Of a DNA stretch of 64,000 nucleotides, positions 25,108 to 33,406 are shown piece after piece (position 1 is the first letter of the stretch; every line of letters begins with the position of its first letter). A program made the position numbers and the translations under genes. Source of the stretch: Bradyrhizobium yuanmingense (GTDB lineage: Bacteria; Pseudomonadota; Alphaproteobacteria; Rhizobiales; Xanthobacteraceae); assembly GCF_900094575.1 (NCBI RefSeq), contig NZ_FMAE01000009.1, forward strand, positions 124,001-188,000, in the 5' to 3' direction. The notes below the pieces were generated by a model that had not been told where the DNA came from, did not search any database, and saw nothing but the letters and a program-made list of their open reading frames with translations.

Positions 25108-27497
25108 GCCGCGCTCCTCTCAGCCGCACGCGCGGCCAGCACCGCCGCGACGATGCGATGCGGCGTGATCGGCGACTGCATCAGCTCGACGCCGAGCGGG
25201 CGCAGCGCGTCGTTGACGGCATTGGCGATTGCGGCGGGCGGTGCGATGGCGCCGCCCTCGCCGATGCCCTTCACCCCGAATTGCGTATAGGGCGACGGCG
25301 TCTCCATGTGGTCGAGGCGCGCGGCCGGGACCTCGGTCGGGCCGGGCAGCAGGTAATCCGCGAGCGTCGTCGCCAGCGGCTGGCCGGAGGCGTCGAACGG
25401 CATTTCCTCATAGAGCGCGGTGCCGATGCCTTGCGCGAGGCCGCCATAGATCTGGCCGTCGACGACGAGCGGATTGACCAGCACGCCGCCGTCCTCGACG
25501 ATCACATAGTCGAGGATCTCGACCTCGCCGATATCAGGATCGACCGCGACCACGGCTGCATGCGCGGCATAGCTGAAGGTGCCGCTGTCGCGCACGGGCT
25601 TGTAGCCTTGGGTGACCTCGAGCCCGCCGGGATCCACGTCTGGCGGCAAATCCTGCGGGCGGCGGTACCAGGTGTGGGCGATCGCCTTCAGGCTGACGCT
25701 GCCGTTGACGCCGCGAACCTCGCCGTTCTGCAACACCACGGAGGCCGGATCGTGCTGCAACAGTTTCGCGCCGATGCGGCGCGCACGTTCGCCGAGTTCG
25801 CGGCAGGCCGTCGCGACCGCACCACCCGCCATCACCATCGAGCGCGAGCCCCAGGTGCCGGTCGAATAGGGCGTCATCGCGGTGTCGCCGAGGACGATGC
25901 GGATGTTTGCGACATCCACGCCGAGGATTTCGTGCGCGACCTGGGCGAGCGTCGTCTCCATGCCCTGCCCGTGCGAGTGCACGCCGACGCGCAGTTCAAG
26001 GCCACCGTCCGGCGTCAGGCGCGCCGAGGCCTGCTCATGGCCCGGCACCATCGGGATGCCCCAGCCGGAATAGACCGAGGTGCCGTGCGCGGCCTGCTCG
26101 CAATAGATGGAGATGCCGACGCCGATGCGGCGGCCGTCGGCCTCGCCCTGCTTTTGCCTGGCGCGGATGGCGTCGATGTCGATGGCCGCGAGCGCGCGGC
26201 GCATCGCTTCCGGATAATCGCCGCTGTCGAAATGCTTCCTGGTGATGTTGTCGAACGGCATCTGCTCGGGACGCACCAGATTGCGCAGCCGCACCTCGCC
26301 GGGCTCGAGGCCGGCTTTCGCCGCCACGAGGTCGAGCATCAGTTCCAGCGCAAAGCAGACGCCGGTGCGCGCGACGCCGCGATAAGGCAGGATCGGGCAT
26401 TTGTTGGTGGCGACCGAGAAGGTGCGGCAGCGATAGGCCGGCATCTTGTAGGGACCGGGCAGGATGCTGGCGACCTGCGCGGCTTCGAGACACGCGGAGA
26501 ACGGATAGGACGAGTAGGCGCCAGAATCCACCGTCGCTTCGCAATCGATGCCGCGCAGCGTGCCGTCACGGTCAGCATAGACCGTGATTTTGTAATGATG
26601 TTCGCGGCAATTGGAGCTGGCGACGAGATGCTCGCGCCGGTCTTCGAGCCAGCGCACGGGATGGCCGCAACGCATCGTCAGCCAGGACAGACAGACCTCT
26701 TCGGGCAACAAAATTCCCTTGTGACCGAAACCACCGCCGACGTCGGGCGAGATGACGCGGATCTGGCCCTCCTCCATGTCGAGGCATTCGGCGAGGCCGC
26801 TGCGCGTGATGTGCGGCATCTGGGCCGCCGAATGCAGCGTGAGCTGGTCGAGCCTCTTGTCGAAGTTCGCGACCACGCCGCGGCCTTCCAGCGGCGACAT
26901 GCATTGCCGCGCCGTCGAGATCTCGCGCGTCACCTTGATCGGCGCATCGAGCGCGGCGGAGATGTCGACCTCGTAATTGGTCTCCAGGAAGACGTTGTCG
27001 CCCCAATGCTCGTGCACGAGCGCCGAGCCGGGCTCGCGCGCCTTCAGCATGTCATGGATCGCCGGCAGCTCCTCCAGATCGAGCGTCACGGAGGCCGCGA
27101 TGTCCTCGGCCTCGGCGCGGGTCGGCGCGAGGCACATCGCGACGAGCTCACCGACCTGGCGCACCTTGCCGGTGGCGAGCACCGGCTGCTCCGAGATCTT
27201 GAAGCCCGGCAGGCCCGACACCGCACGGATCGGCTTGATGCCGACGAGATCGGTCGCCGTGAACACGCTGCCGCGATGGCGTTCGGGCACATGGATGCCG
27301 CGGATGCGCGCATGCGCCAGCGGGCTGCGCACGAAGGCGACGTCCTGAAGGCCGGCGAGCCTGACGTCGCCGACATATTGGCCGCGGCCGCGCATCAGGC
27401 GGTCGTCTTCCTTGCGCGGGAGCCGCGCGCCAACGCCCTGCCCCGTCTTTCCGTCCGGAAATTCTCGCTCGCTGCGCAACTTCGCGTTCTCCTTCAC
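25104..27497 (-). CDS. CoxL-type molybdopterin subunit of xanthine dehydrogenase-family hydroxylase
   Basis: This 797-aa catalytic subunit binds molybdopterin cytosine dinucleotide. GGGFGHKG and the C-terminal GVKGIGEGGAIAPP with the catalytic Glu are intact. The active-site loop reads PYRGVART, related to the AYRGAGR of form-II CoxL-like enzymes. It lacks the AYxCSFR loop of true CO dehydrogenase, so the enzyme should hydroxylate an aldehyde or N-heterocycle rather than oxidise CO. The start is GTG 27497, nine bases after the amidohydrolase stop. Water supplies the oxygen in this family, and electrons pass through the CoxS- and CoxM-type subunits. Confidence 0.93.
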   Translation of the reverse strand: MKENAKLRSEREFPDGKTGQGVGARLPRKEDDRLMRGRGQYVGDVRLAGLQDVAFVRSPLAHARIRGIHVPERHRGSVFTATDLVGIKPIRAVSGLPGFKISEQPVLATGKVRQVGELVAMCLAPTRAEAEDIAASVTLDLEELPAIHDMLKAREPGSALVHEHWGDNVFLETNYEVDISAALDAPIKVTREISTARQCMSPLEGRGVVANFDKRLDQLTLHSAAQMPHITRSGLAECLDMEEGQIRVISPDVGGGFGHKGILLPEEVCLSWLTMRCGHPVRWLEDRREHLVASSNCREHHYKITVYADRDGTLRGIDCEATVDSGAYSSYPFSACLEAAQVASILPGPYKMPAYRCRTFSVATNKCPILPYRGVARTGVCFALELMLDLVAAKAGLEPGEVRLRNLVRPEQMPFDNITRKHFDSGDYPEAMRRALAAIDIDAIRARQKQGEADGRRIGVGISIYCEQAAHGTSVYSGWGIPMVPGHEQASARLTPDGGLELRVGVHSHGQGMETTLAQVAHEILGVDVANIRIVLGDTAMTPYSTGTWGSRSMVMAGGAVATACRELGERARRIGAKLLQHDPASVVLQNGEVRGVNGSVSLKAIAHTWYRRPQDLPPDVDPGGLEVTQGYKPVRDSGTFSYAAHAAVVAVDPDIGEVEILDYVIVEDGGVLVNPLVVDGQIYGGLAQGIGTALYEEMPFDASGQPLATTLADYLLPGPTEVPAARLDHMETPSPYTQFGVKGIGEGGAIAPPAAIANAVNDALRPLGVELMQSPITPHRIVAAVLAARAAERSAA

Positions 27498-27506
27498 CGC
27501 CCGGCC

Positions 27507-28784
27507 TTATGCCGCGACGGCCTGCGGCAGGATCGGCGCGACCGCGTCGAAGCGGGTGCCGGCGCGCAGGCAGAAGGCTGGCTGCAGCAGGCGCTCGGCA
27601 ATCACCTCGTTGTTCTCGTTGTCCTTCAGGACGAAACGGCCGTTTCTCTCCGTGAGCACGGAGACGTCGGCGTCCATGCCGATCTTGAGCGCGCCGATCT
27701 CGTGGCTGCGGCCAAGCATTCTTGCGGGATTGGCGGTGACCATCGGCACCACCTGTTCCAGCGACAGGCCGAGCGCCATCATCGAGCTCATCGCCTGGAC
27801 CAGGCTGAACTTGGCCTGACCGGCAAAGGGATGGTTCTCATCGTCCTCGTGCTGGTCGGGCGTTCCGGCCGGCGCGGGCACATGGGTGTTGTAGCCGTGG
27901 ATGTCGGCGCCGAGCGTGGTCGGAATGATTCCGGCGGCGATCGCCTTCTTCGCGAGCCGATAGGAGAAATGGCTGCCGTGGCCGACGTCGACCTTGAGGC
28001 CGCGGTCGAGCGCGGCCTGGATCACCGGATGCACCTCGCCCTCGCGATTGACGAAGCCGCCGGGATGGCGCGTGAAGGGATGAGCGAGGATGTCGCCCTC
28101 GCGCAAGAGCGGGATCACGCGGGTGAGGATGGTGTCGGCGTCCTCGCCATTGGCGCCGCTCTCGGGCAGGCCCCAGAGCTGGCCGAAATGCACATAGACC
28201 GGCAGGTCGGCGCGCTTGCCGATCTCGGCCGCCATCTCGATCACGCGAATGCCCCAGCGCGCGAAGCCGCCGATCTCGGCATGGGCCTTGATGCCGCGCA
28301 CGAGATCGAGATTGGCGGTTGCCGCCTTGACGGTCGCATCGATGTCGACGCCGTCGGGGCTGTAGAGCTGCGGATAGAAATGGCCCTCGAGGCCGCCGAC
28401 GAGATAGGCGGAGATAAACGCATAGACGCGCGAGGCCGAGGCTTCCGCGATGAAATGGCGGAAACCCGGCAGCGTCATGCAGGACGGACCGCCCTGGTCG
28501 ACCAGCGTGGTCACGCCGGACTGCACCCCGACCATGTCGGGGTTCATGCCGAAACGGCCGGAGACATATTGATAGACGTGCGCGTGGGTGTCGATCAGCC
28601 CGGGCAGCACGAGCTTGCCGCTGACATCGGCGACCTCCTTCGCGCTGGTCGGCAGAATGTCGGATGCGACCGCCGCGATCTTGCCATTGCGGATGGCGAC
28701 GTCCTTGAGGCCATCGACGCCGGAGGCCGGACAGATCACGCGGCCACCCCGGAGCAGAAGATCGAAGCTGGCAGTGACGGACAT
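27507..28784 (-). CDS. Amidohydrolase/deacetylase-family metallohydrolase
   Basis: This 425-aa cyclic-amidohydrolase-fold enzyme has a binuclear-type metal site: DTHAHVY near residue 62, candidate carboxylated Lys in GIKAHAEIG, VHFG, HPFTRH and Asp in TLGADIHG. It resembles the poorly characterised amidohydrolase/deacetylase group related to dihydroorotase. It is the first gene of the 10.7-kb operon, so it may open a ring or remove an acyl group after the hydroxylase step. ATG 28784 is preceded by GAAGAGGAG. Confidence 0.88.
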   Translation of the reverse strand: MSVTASFDLLLRGGRVICPASGVDGLKDVAIRNGKIAAVASDILPTSAKEVADVSGKLVLPGLIDTHAHVYQYVSGRFGMNPDMVGVQSGVTTLVDQGGPSCMTLPGFRHFIAEASASRVYAFISAYLVGGLEGHFYPQLYSPDGVDIDATVKAATANLDLVRGIKAHAEIGGFARWGIRVIEMAAEIGKRADLPVYVHFGQLWGLPESGANGEDADTILTRVIPLLREGDILAHPFTRHPGGFVNREGEVHPVIQAALDRGLKVDVGHGSHFSYRLAKKAIAAGIIPTTLGADIHGYNTHVPAPAGTPDQHEDDENHPFAGQAKFSLVQAMSSMMALGLSLEQVVPMVTANPARMLGRSHEIGALKIGMDADVSVLTERNGRFVLKDNENNEVIAERLLQPAFCLRAGTRFDAVAPILPQAVAA

Positions 28785-28830
28785 GGCGCTCTCCTCTTCT
28801 TGCGAGGGGCGACGGCTTCGTCCCTCGAAT

Positions 28831-28848
28831 TACGAAGCATGCTTCGCA
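28831..28848. promoter_or_regulatory. Candidate MarR operator 1
   Basis: TACGAAGCATGCTTCGCA contains a perfect 14-bp palindrome (28833-28846). It lies between the divergent amidohydrolase and MarR genes, just before a sigma70-like promoter. A copy differing at one base, in opposite orientation, precedes the NCS1 permease at 29676. Two near-identical 18-mers in this short region are unlikely by chance. Confidence 0.65.
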
Positions 28849-28850
28849 TT

Positions 28851-28878
28851 TTGACAAAAGCAAGCATCGTGCCATGAT
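28851..28878 (+). promoter_or_regulatory. Candidate sigma70 promoter of the MarR gene
   Basis: TTGACA at 28851-28856 is followed after 16 bp by CATGAT at 28873-28878. The candidate operator ends three bases upstream of the -35 box, so a bound regulator could block both this promoter and the divergent operon promoter. Confidence 0.45.
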
Positions 28879-28929
28879 CCCGATGTGGCAGGCGCACTCG
28901 AATCGAGCTAAGCGCGGCAGGGTTTCGGC

Positions 28930-29439
28930 TTGGGAGTGTGTGCATTGCGGCAAGCGAAGACACGTCGCGGCGGGACGCGGCACCGCCCCTGGCCCTTGTC
29001 GGAACGGCCCGGCTATCTGATCCGCCGGCTGCACCAGATTCACGTCGCGCTGTTTCAGGAAGCCTGCGGCGAATTCGAGGTCACGCCGCTGCAATACAGC
29101 CTGCTCTCGGCGCTGGCGGTGCGAGAAACCGCCGATCAGACCACTTTGGCGGCCGATATCGCGCTCGATCGCACTACGACGACCGGTGCGTTGAAGCGTC
29201 TCGCGGCGCGCAACCTTGTCGAGCGCGCGGTGAACAAGGACGATCGGCGCGCGCGATTGTGCCGCCTGACGCCGGCCGGCGCCGCGCTGCTGGTTAAAAT
29301 CGAGGGCGCGGCACGGCGGGCGCATCGCGCAACGCTCGGTGATTTGAGCCAGCGGGAACAGGCCCTCTTCATCGAGATGATGCAGCGCATCGTGGCCGGC
29401 CATCCCAGTCGCGACAGCGCCGCTGCCCTATTCGACTAG
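28930..29439 (+). CDS. MarR-family transcriptional regulator
   Basis: This protein has up to 169 aa. The winged-helix core includes VTPLQYSLLSALAVRE, LDRTTTTGALKRLAARNLVER and the wing NKDDRRARLCRLTPAG. The start is uncertain: TTG 28930, GTG 28936 and TTG 28945 are in frame, and GGGAG at 28932-28936 best serves the last. A basic N-terminal extension of about 20 residues would be kept or lost accordingly. It diverges from the Mo-hydroxylase/transporter operon and lies upstream of the NCS1 permease, and both flanking regions carry the same palindrome. Confidence 0.88.
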   Translation: MGVCALRQAKTRRGGTRHRPWPLSERPGYLIRRLHQIHVALFQEACGEFEVTPLQYSLLSALAVRETADQTTLAADIALDRTTTTGALKRLAARNLVERAVNKDDRRARLCRLTPAGAALLVKIEGAARRAHRATLGDLSQREQALFIEMMQRIVAGHPSRDSAAALFD

Positions 29440-29675
29440 AGGCGAGTGCTGCGCTTTTGAGTTGGGCTGCTTAATTTATCATCGTACCGCTGCCCGGCCG
29501 TGCATCGATCGCCGTCAACCGGCGGCGGGTCCGGTGTGCTGCGGCAGGCCGGCGCGTCGGCATGGCCGGCGCTTAAAAACGCAGTCGCATCCGAGGCGAG
29601 CCTCGCTGCGTCCGGCATCGAAACGCGCCCGGCCCGGCCGCTCCGCAACCCATGGCACGATTTATGCTGCGATGA

Positions 29676-29693
29676 TGCGAAGCGTGCTTCGTA
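29676..29693. promoter_or_regulatory. Candidate MarR operator 2
   Basis: TGCGAAGCGTGCTTCGTA, read on the minus strand, differs from operator 1 by one base in 18. It ends 12 bp before the permease ATG, where binding would block initiation. This ties the permease to the MarR regulator. Confidence 0.62.
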
Positions 29694-29705
29694 TTGGGGG
29701 ATGCC

Positions 29706-31124
29706 ATGACGGATTCCGAACTTCGCGCTGATATTCACAGCATCGAGCCAATTCCCGACGCGGACCGGGACTCCAGCGGGCCGCAGCAGATGTGGATCTG
29801 GGCCGGCGCCAACGTCGCGCCGGTGAACTGGGCGCTCGGCGCGCTCGGCATCATCCTCAAGCTCGGCCTGATGGAGACAATCGCGGTTATCGTGCTCGGC
29901 AACATCGTGGGCTGCGCGATCTTCGCGACCTTCACGGTGATGGGACACAAGACTGGCGTCAACCAGATGGTGCTGAGCCGGTCCGCCTTCGGCGTCCGCG
30001 GCGCCTACCTGCCGAGCATCCTGATGTTCCTGATGACGCTGGGCTGGATCGGCGTGAACACCTATTTCCCGGTCAAGGTCTCGATGGGCATCCTCGGCCA
30101 GTTCGGCGTGCCCGACACCTGGCTGGTCGAGATGATCGTCATCACGCTGGTGATGGCGGTGCAGGTGATGATCGGCGTCTACGGCTTCTACGCGATCCGC
30201 ACCTTCGAGAAGTACACGGTGCCGCCGACCATCGCCATCATGGTGCTGATGAGCGTGCTGGCCTGGACGCGGCCCGGCGTCGTCAACTGGAACCTGACCA
30301 CCTCGCTGCCGCCCGGCGCGCATCTGGCGATGCTGACGATGCTGATGACCGCAATCGGCGTCGGCTGGGGCATTTCCTGGGTCACCTGGGCCTCCGACTA
30401 TTCGCGCTTCGTGCCGCGCTCCACGCCGTCGAAAGCCGTGTTCTGGTACAGCTATGTCGGCATGTTCGTGCCGACGGTCTGGCTCGGCATTCTCGGCGCG
30501 ACCATTGCCTCGACGACGCTGGACACGGATCCCGCCAAGATGGTCAGCGCGGTGTTCGGCGGTCCCGTCAGCATCCTTGTCCTCCTGATGGTGCTGCACG
30601 GCCCGATCGCTACCAACATCCTCAACGTCTATTCGGCGGCGCTGGCCGCCTTAAGCGCGGGGCTGAAACTCTCGCGCTTCTGGCTCACCGTCATCGTCGG
30701 CGTCGCCGGCTATCTGGTCACCCTCTACTTCATCTTCGCGCCGTCCTTCGCGAAGGCGTTCGACCATTGGATGATCAGCCTGCTGTTGTGGATTAGCCCG
30801 TGGGCCGGCGTGGTGCTCGCCGACTTCTTCATCAAGCGCAAGGGCAAGATCGAGGTGGCCGAGCTCTATCGCTCGCCGGAGAGCAGCGCCTATGGCGACA
30901 TCAACCGGGCCGGCATGATCGCGTTCTTCGCCGGCCTCGTTGCCGGATGGCTGGTGCAGGACGGCCTCGTCAGCGCGCTGCAGGGGCCGATCTCGATCTA
31001 TCTGCTCGGCGGTGCCGATCTGAGCTGGTTGTTCGGAATCGGCGTGGCGGGCCTCGTCTACCTTGGGCTCGGCAAGTTCGCGACCTCGCCCACACCGGCC
31101 GTCGCGAGCCGTGCCGGCAGCTAG
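29706..31124 (+). CDS. NCS1-family nucleobase/allantoin/hydantoin-type permease
   Basis: This 472-aa integral membrane protein has about twelve transmembrane segments. Early NCS1 features are visible in WIWAGANVAPVNWALGALGI, the conserved NCS1 helix-1 region, and in LSRSAFGVRGAYLPS. The family carries cytosine, purines, uracil, allantoin, hydantoins or thiamine with Na+ or H+. ATG 29706 follows GGGGGA. With the ABC importer and Mo-hydroxylase under the same putative regulator, it suggests two uptake routes for related nitrogen heterocycles. Its C-terminal tail converges on treZ with a 27-bp gap. Confidence 0.9.
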   Translation: MTDSELRADIHSIEPIPDADRDSSGPQQMWIWAGANVAPVNWALGALGIILKLGLMETIAVIVLGNIVGCAIFATFTVMGHKTGVNQMVLSRSAFGVRGAYLPSILMFLMTLGWIGVNTYFPVKVSMGILGQFGVPDTWLVEMIVITLVMAVQVMIGVYGFYAIRTFEKYTVPPTIAIMVLMSVLAWTRPGVVNWNLTTSLPPGAHLAMLTMLMTAIGVGWGISWVTWASDYSRFVPRSTPSKAVFWYSYVGMFVPTVWLGILGATIASTTLDTDPAKMVSAVFGGPVSILVLLMVLHGPIATNILNVYSAALAALSAGLKLSRFWLTVIVGVAGYLVTLYFIFAPSFAKAFDHWMISLLLWISPWAGVVLADFFIKRKGKIEVAELYRSPESSAYGDINRAGMIAFFAGLVAGWLVQDGLVSALQGPISIYLLGGADLSWLFGIGVAGLVYLGLGKFATSPTPAVASRAGS

Positions 31125-31151
31125 CCTGAGAGCGCTGAACCTCGTCTGTCG

Positions 31152-32963
31152 TCAGCGCTTGCGGCCAAGCCTCACGATCATGTCGCCGGGCCCAAGTGCT
31201 CCGGCGTCATGAGAGTGCAATCGCCACAGGCTCTCGCCGTCGACCAGCGAGGGCATCGGCAGTTCGAGGTCGGCGAGATTGGCGACAATCTGCAGAACGT
31301 CGCCCTGCTCGGTCTGCCAGCGCACATCCACGCCGCCCATGCTGGGATCCGCGCCGAGCAATTCTCGCTGCGCCGAAACGAACCCGCGTTTGATCAGCGG
31401 CACGATCTTCTCGCGCCGGATCGTCAACAACTGCGTCGTCAGTGCTCGGAACCTGGTGCCGGAAGGCGATTGCTCGATGCTGGTCCAGTCCAGCTTGGAG
31501 GCGCGGAAGGTTCTTTCGTCGCACGGGTCCGGGATTCCGGCGCGCGTTTCGGGCGTCGCGAACGCCTTGAAGTGTGAAAACTCCTTGCGGCGGCCTTCCC
31601 GTGTCAGTTCGGCGGCTTCGCCCGACCAGTCGGCGAAGAACAGGAAGGGCGTTTCGGCTGCCGCTTCCTCGCCCATGAACAGCATTGGAATATGCGGGCT
31701 GAGCAGAACCAGTGCGAGGGCCAGCTCCAGCTTGTCCGGACCGGCCAACCGCGACAGCCGCTCCCCGAAAGCGCGGTTGCCGACCTGGTCGTGGTTCTGG
31801 GCGAAGAAGATGGTCGCTTCGGGCGGCAGATGAGCGCTCGGCTCGCCGCGCGGCGCCTGGTGCAGGGGAAACACCTCGCCCTGATAGGCAAAGCCCTCGG
31901 TGAGGGATCGCGCCAAATGCTCGAGCGGCTTGTCCGCAAACGCCCGGTAATAACCTTCGTCCTCGCCCGTGAGCAGGACGTGGAGCGCATTGTGGAAGTC
32001 GTCGCCCCATTGCGCATCGTAGTACGTCGCTCGACCCTGCGAACGCGCGAGCAGGTGCGCCTGATTGGCCTCGTTCTCCAGCATCAGATGGATGCGCCGG
32101 CCCGCCAGCTGGCTGCGCAGGGTCTCGGCGAGCTCGACCAGGAAATGACGTTTCGAGTCGTCCTTCAGTGCATGAACGGCATCGAAGCGCAGGCCGTCGA
32201 ACCCATAATCGCGCAGCCACATCAGGGCATTCTCGATCAGAAACCCGCGCACGAACGCGCCGTCGGCTCCTTCGAGGTTGACGGCGGGCCCCCACCCGGT
32301 GGTGTGGCGCGGGTTGAAGAAGTTCTCCGCATAGAGATGCAGATAGTTCAGCTGCGGCCCGAAATGGTTATAGACGACGTCGAGATAGACCATGAGGTCA
32401 AGGGCATGCGCCGCGCGCAGCAGCCGCTTGAGATCCTCCGGCCGGCCATAGCGGGCATTCGGCGCGTTCAGGAGCACGCCGTCATAGCCCCAATTGTGCC
32501 GCCCGGGGACGTCGTTGAGCGGCATCAGCTCGATGGCGGTGATGCCGAGATCGCGAAGATAAGGCAGCTTCTTCTCGACGCCGGCATAGGTCCCCTCCTC
32601 GCTGAACGTGCCGACATGCAGCTCGTAGATCACGGCTTCCGCCCAGGGACGGCCCGGATAGAGCACCGGGTCCCTCAACGCGGCCATGTCGACCACCTCG
32701 CTCGGCGCGCCGACGTCGTCCGGCTGGAAGCACGAGGCGGGATCGGGCACGACGAGGTCTTGGTTGATCCTGAACTGATAGCGCGTGCCGGCGCGCGCAG
32801 TTTGGCTCAATAGCTGATACCAGCCGTCCGCATCGCGCGGCATCTTGCGTGGCGGCTGGCCGATTTCGAGCAGCTCGACCGATCGCGCCGTCGGCGCCCA
32901 CAGGTTGAACGAGACCCCATGATCGACGATCTGAGGACCATGGCGCCGATTTTGCTCGGCCAT
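31152..32963 (-). CDS. treZ: Malto-oligosyltrehalose trehalohydrolase
   Basis: This 603-aa GH13 enzyme releases trehalose from maltooligosyl-trehalose in the TreY-TreZ route. An N-terminal beta-domain (HGVSFNLWAPTARSVELLE) precedes the barrel. The catalytic site is visible: nucleophile Asp in GLRFDAVHAL, acid Glu in LMLENEANQ, and HD in FAQNHDQVGN. ATG 32963 (MAEQNRR) was preferred over an in-frame extension to 33041, because it has AGAGG upstream and fits the usual length. The partner TreY is not in the window; a GlgX debranching enzyme is divergent. An EcfG-like site upstream suggests stress induction, as expected for trehalose synthesis. Confidence 0.95.
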   Translation of the reverse strand: MAEQNRRHGPQIVDHGVSFNLWAPTARSVELLEIGQPPRKMPRDADGWYQLLSQTARAGTRYQFRINQDLVVPDPASCFQPDDVGAPSEVVDMAALRDPVLYPGRPWAEAVIYELHVGTFSEEGTYAGVEKKLPYLRDLGITAIELMPLNDVPGRHNWGYDGVLLNAPNARYGRPEDLKRLLRAAHALDLMVYLDVVYNHFGPQLNYLHLYAENFFNPRHTTGWGPAVNLEGADGAFVRGFLIENALMWLRDYGFDGLRFDAVHALKDDSKRHFLVELAETLRSQLAGRRIHLMLENEANQAHLLARSQGRATYYDAQWGDDFHNALHVLLTGEDEGYYRAFADKPLEHLARSLTEGFAYQGEVFPLHQAPRGEPSAHLPPEATIFFAQNHDQVGNRAFGERLSRLAGPDKLELALALVLLSPHIPMLFMGEEAAAETPFLFFADWSGEAAELTREGRRKEFSHFKAFATPETRAGIPDPCDERTFRASKLDWTSIEQSPSGTRFRALTTQLLTIRREKIVPLIKRGFVSAQRELLGADPSMGGVDVRWQTEQGDVLQIVANLADLELPMPSLVDGESLWRLHSHDAGALGPGDMIVRLGRKR

Positions 32964-33040
32964 TCCCAGCCTCTGATTCAAGCCCGTCCCCTTTCGCCGC
33001 ATGCCCGCTTCGGCATGCAATTGCGCACGTCGGGGCGACA

Positions 33041-33065
33041 AAGCGGAGCGGTGTGCGTTCGTTCC
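33041..33065 (-). promoter_or_regulatory. EcfG-like promoter of treZ
   Basis: On the minus strand GGAAC (33065-33061) is followed after 16 bp by GCTT (33044-33041). The expected transcription start is about 70 bp before the treZ ATG. The -10 differs from the common CGTT, but the same GCTT at 16 bp recurs at several genes here. Confidence 0.5.
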
Positions 33066-33101
33066 TGCACGGCGCCGACGCCGGACATTTGCAGCGCAAC
33101 G

Positions 33102-33127
33102 GGAACGGAATCAGCAGCGCGACGGTT
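33102..33127 (+). promoter_or_regulatory. EcfG-like promoter of the DUF3606-glgX operon
   Basis: GGAAC at 33102-33106 is followed after 17 bp by GGTT (33124-33127). The predicted start lies about 20 bp before the DUF3606 gene. It is divergent from the treZ site and the two do not overlap. Confidence 0.45.
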
Positions 33128-33152
33128 ACCACCCCAGAAAGGAGCCGTGGCC

Positions 33153-33386
33153 ATGCGCCGCCCGAAGCCGCAACTGATCCGCAACAAGCTCGACCTGACC
33201 GACCGCGCCCAGGTGCGCCTCGTCAAGAAACGGCTCGGACTTTCGGACGCTGAGCTGATCGCGATCGTCGGGCGGATCGGCAACTCCATTCCGGCCATCA
33301 GCAAGGAGGCGGCTCTGCAAAAAGCCAACGCGCCGTCCAAGCCGGCCGACGTGGAGCCCACCGCCGCGACTGCGCCGACATCCTGA
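33153..33386 (+). CDS. DUF3606-like small protein
   Basis: This 77-aa basic protein has a core (NKLDLTDRAQVRLVKKRLG, then LSDAELIAIVGRIGNSIPAI) matching the small helical DUF3606 family common in rhizobia. Its function is unknown. AAAGGAG eight bases before ATG 33153 decided the start over the nearby GTG 33147. It lies 20 bp before glgX and behind an EcfG-like promoter, as other members of such small families often do. Confidence 0.8.
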   Translation: MRRPKPQLIRNKLDLTDRAQVRLVKKRLGLSDAELIAIVGRIGNSIPAISKEAALQKANAPSKPADVEPTAATAPTS

Positions 33387-33406
33387 CGGGCAACTCGGGG
33401 GCAGAG

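Noticed and set aside
25104..27497. Annotation as carbon monoxide dehydrogenase
   Set aside because: The active-site loop is PYRGVART, not AYxCSFR of true CO dehydrogenase, so CO oxidation is unlikely.
25038..28877. Plus-strand open frame of 1279 codons opposite the Mo-hydroxylase genes
   Set aside because: It is the antisense shadow of coxL/coxM/amidohydrolase. High GC removes stops; composition is Arg/Asp/His-rich with no domain, and the minus strand has full enzyme motifs.
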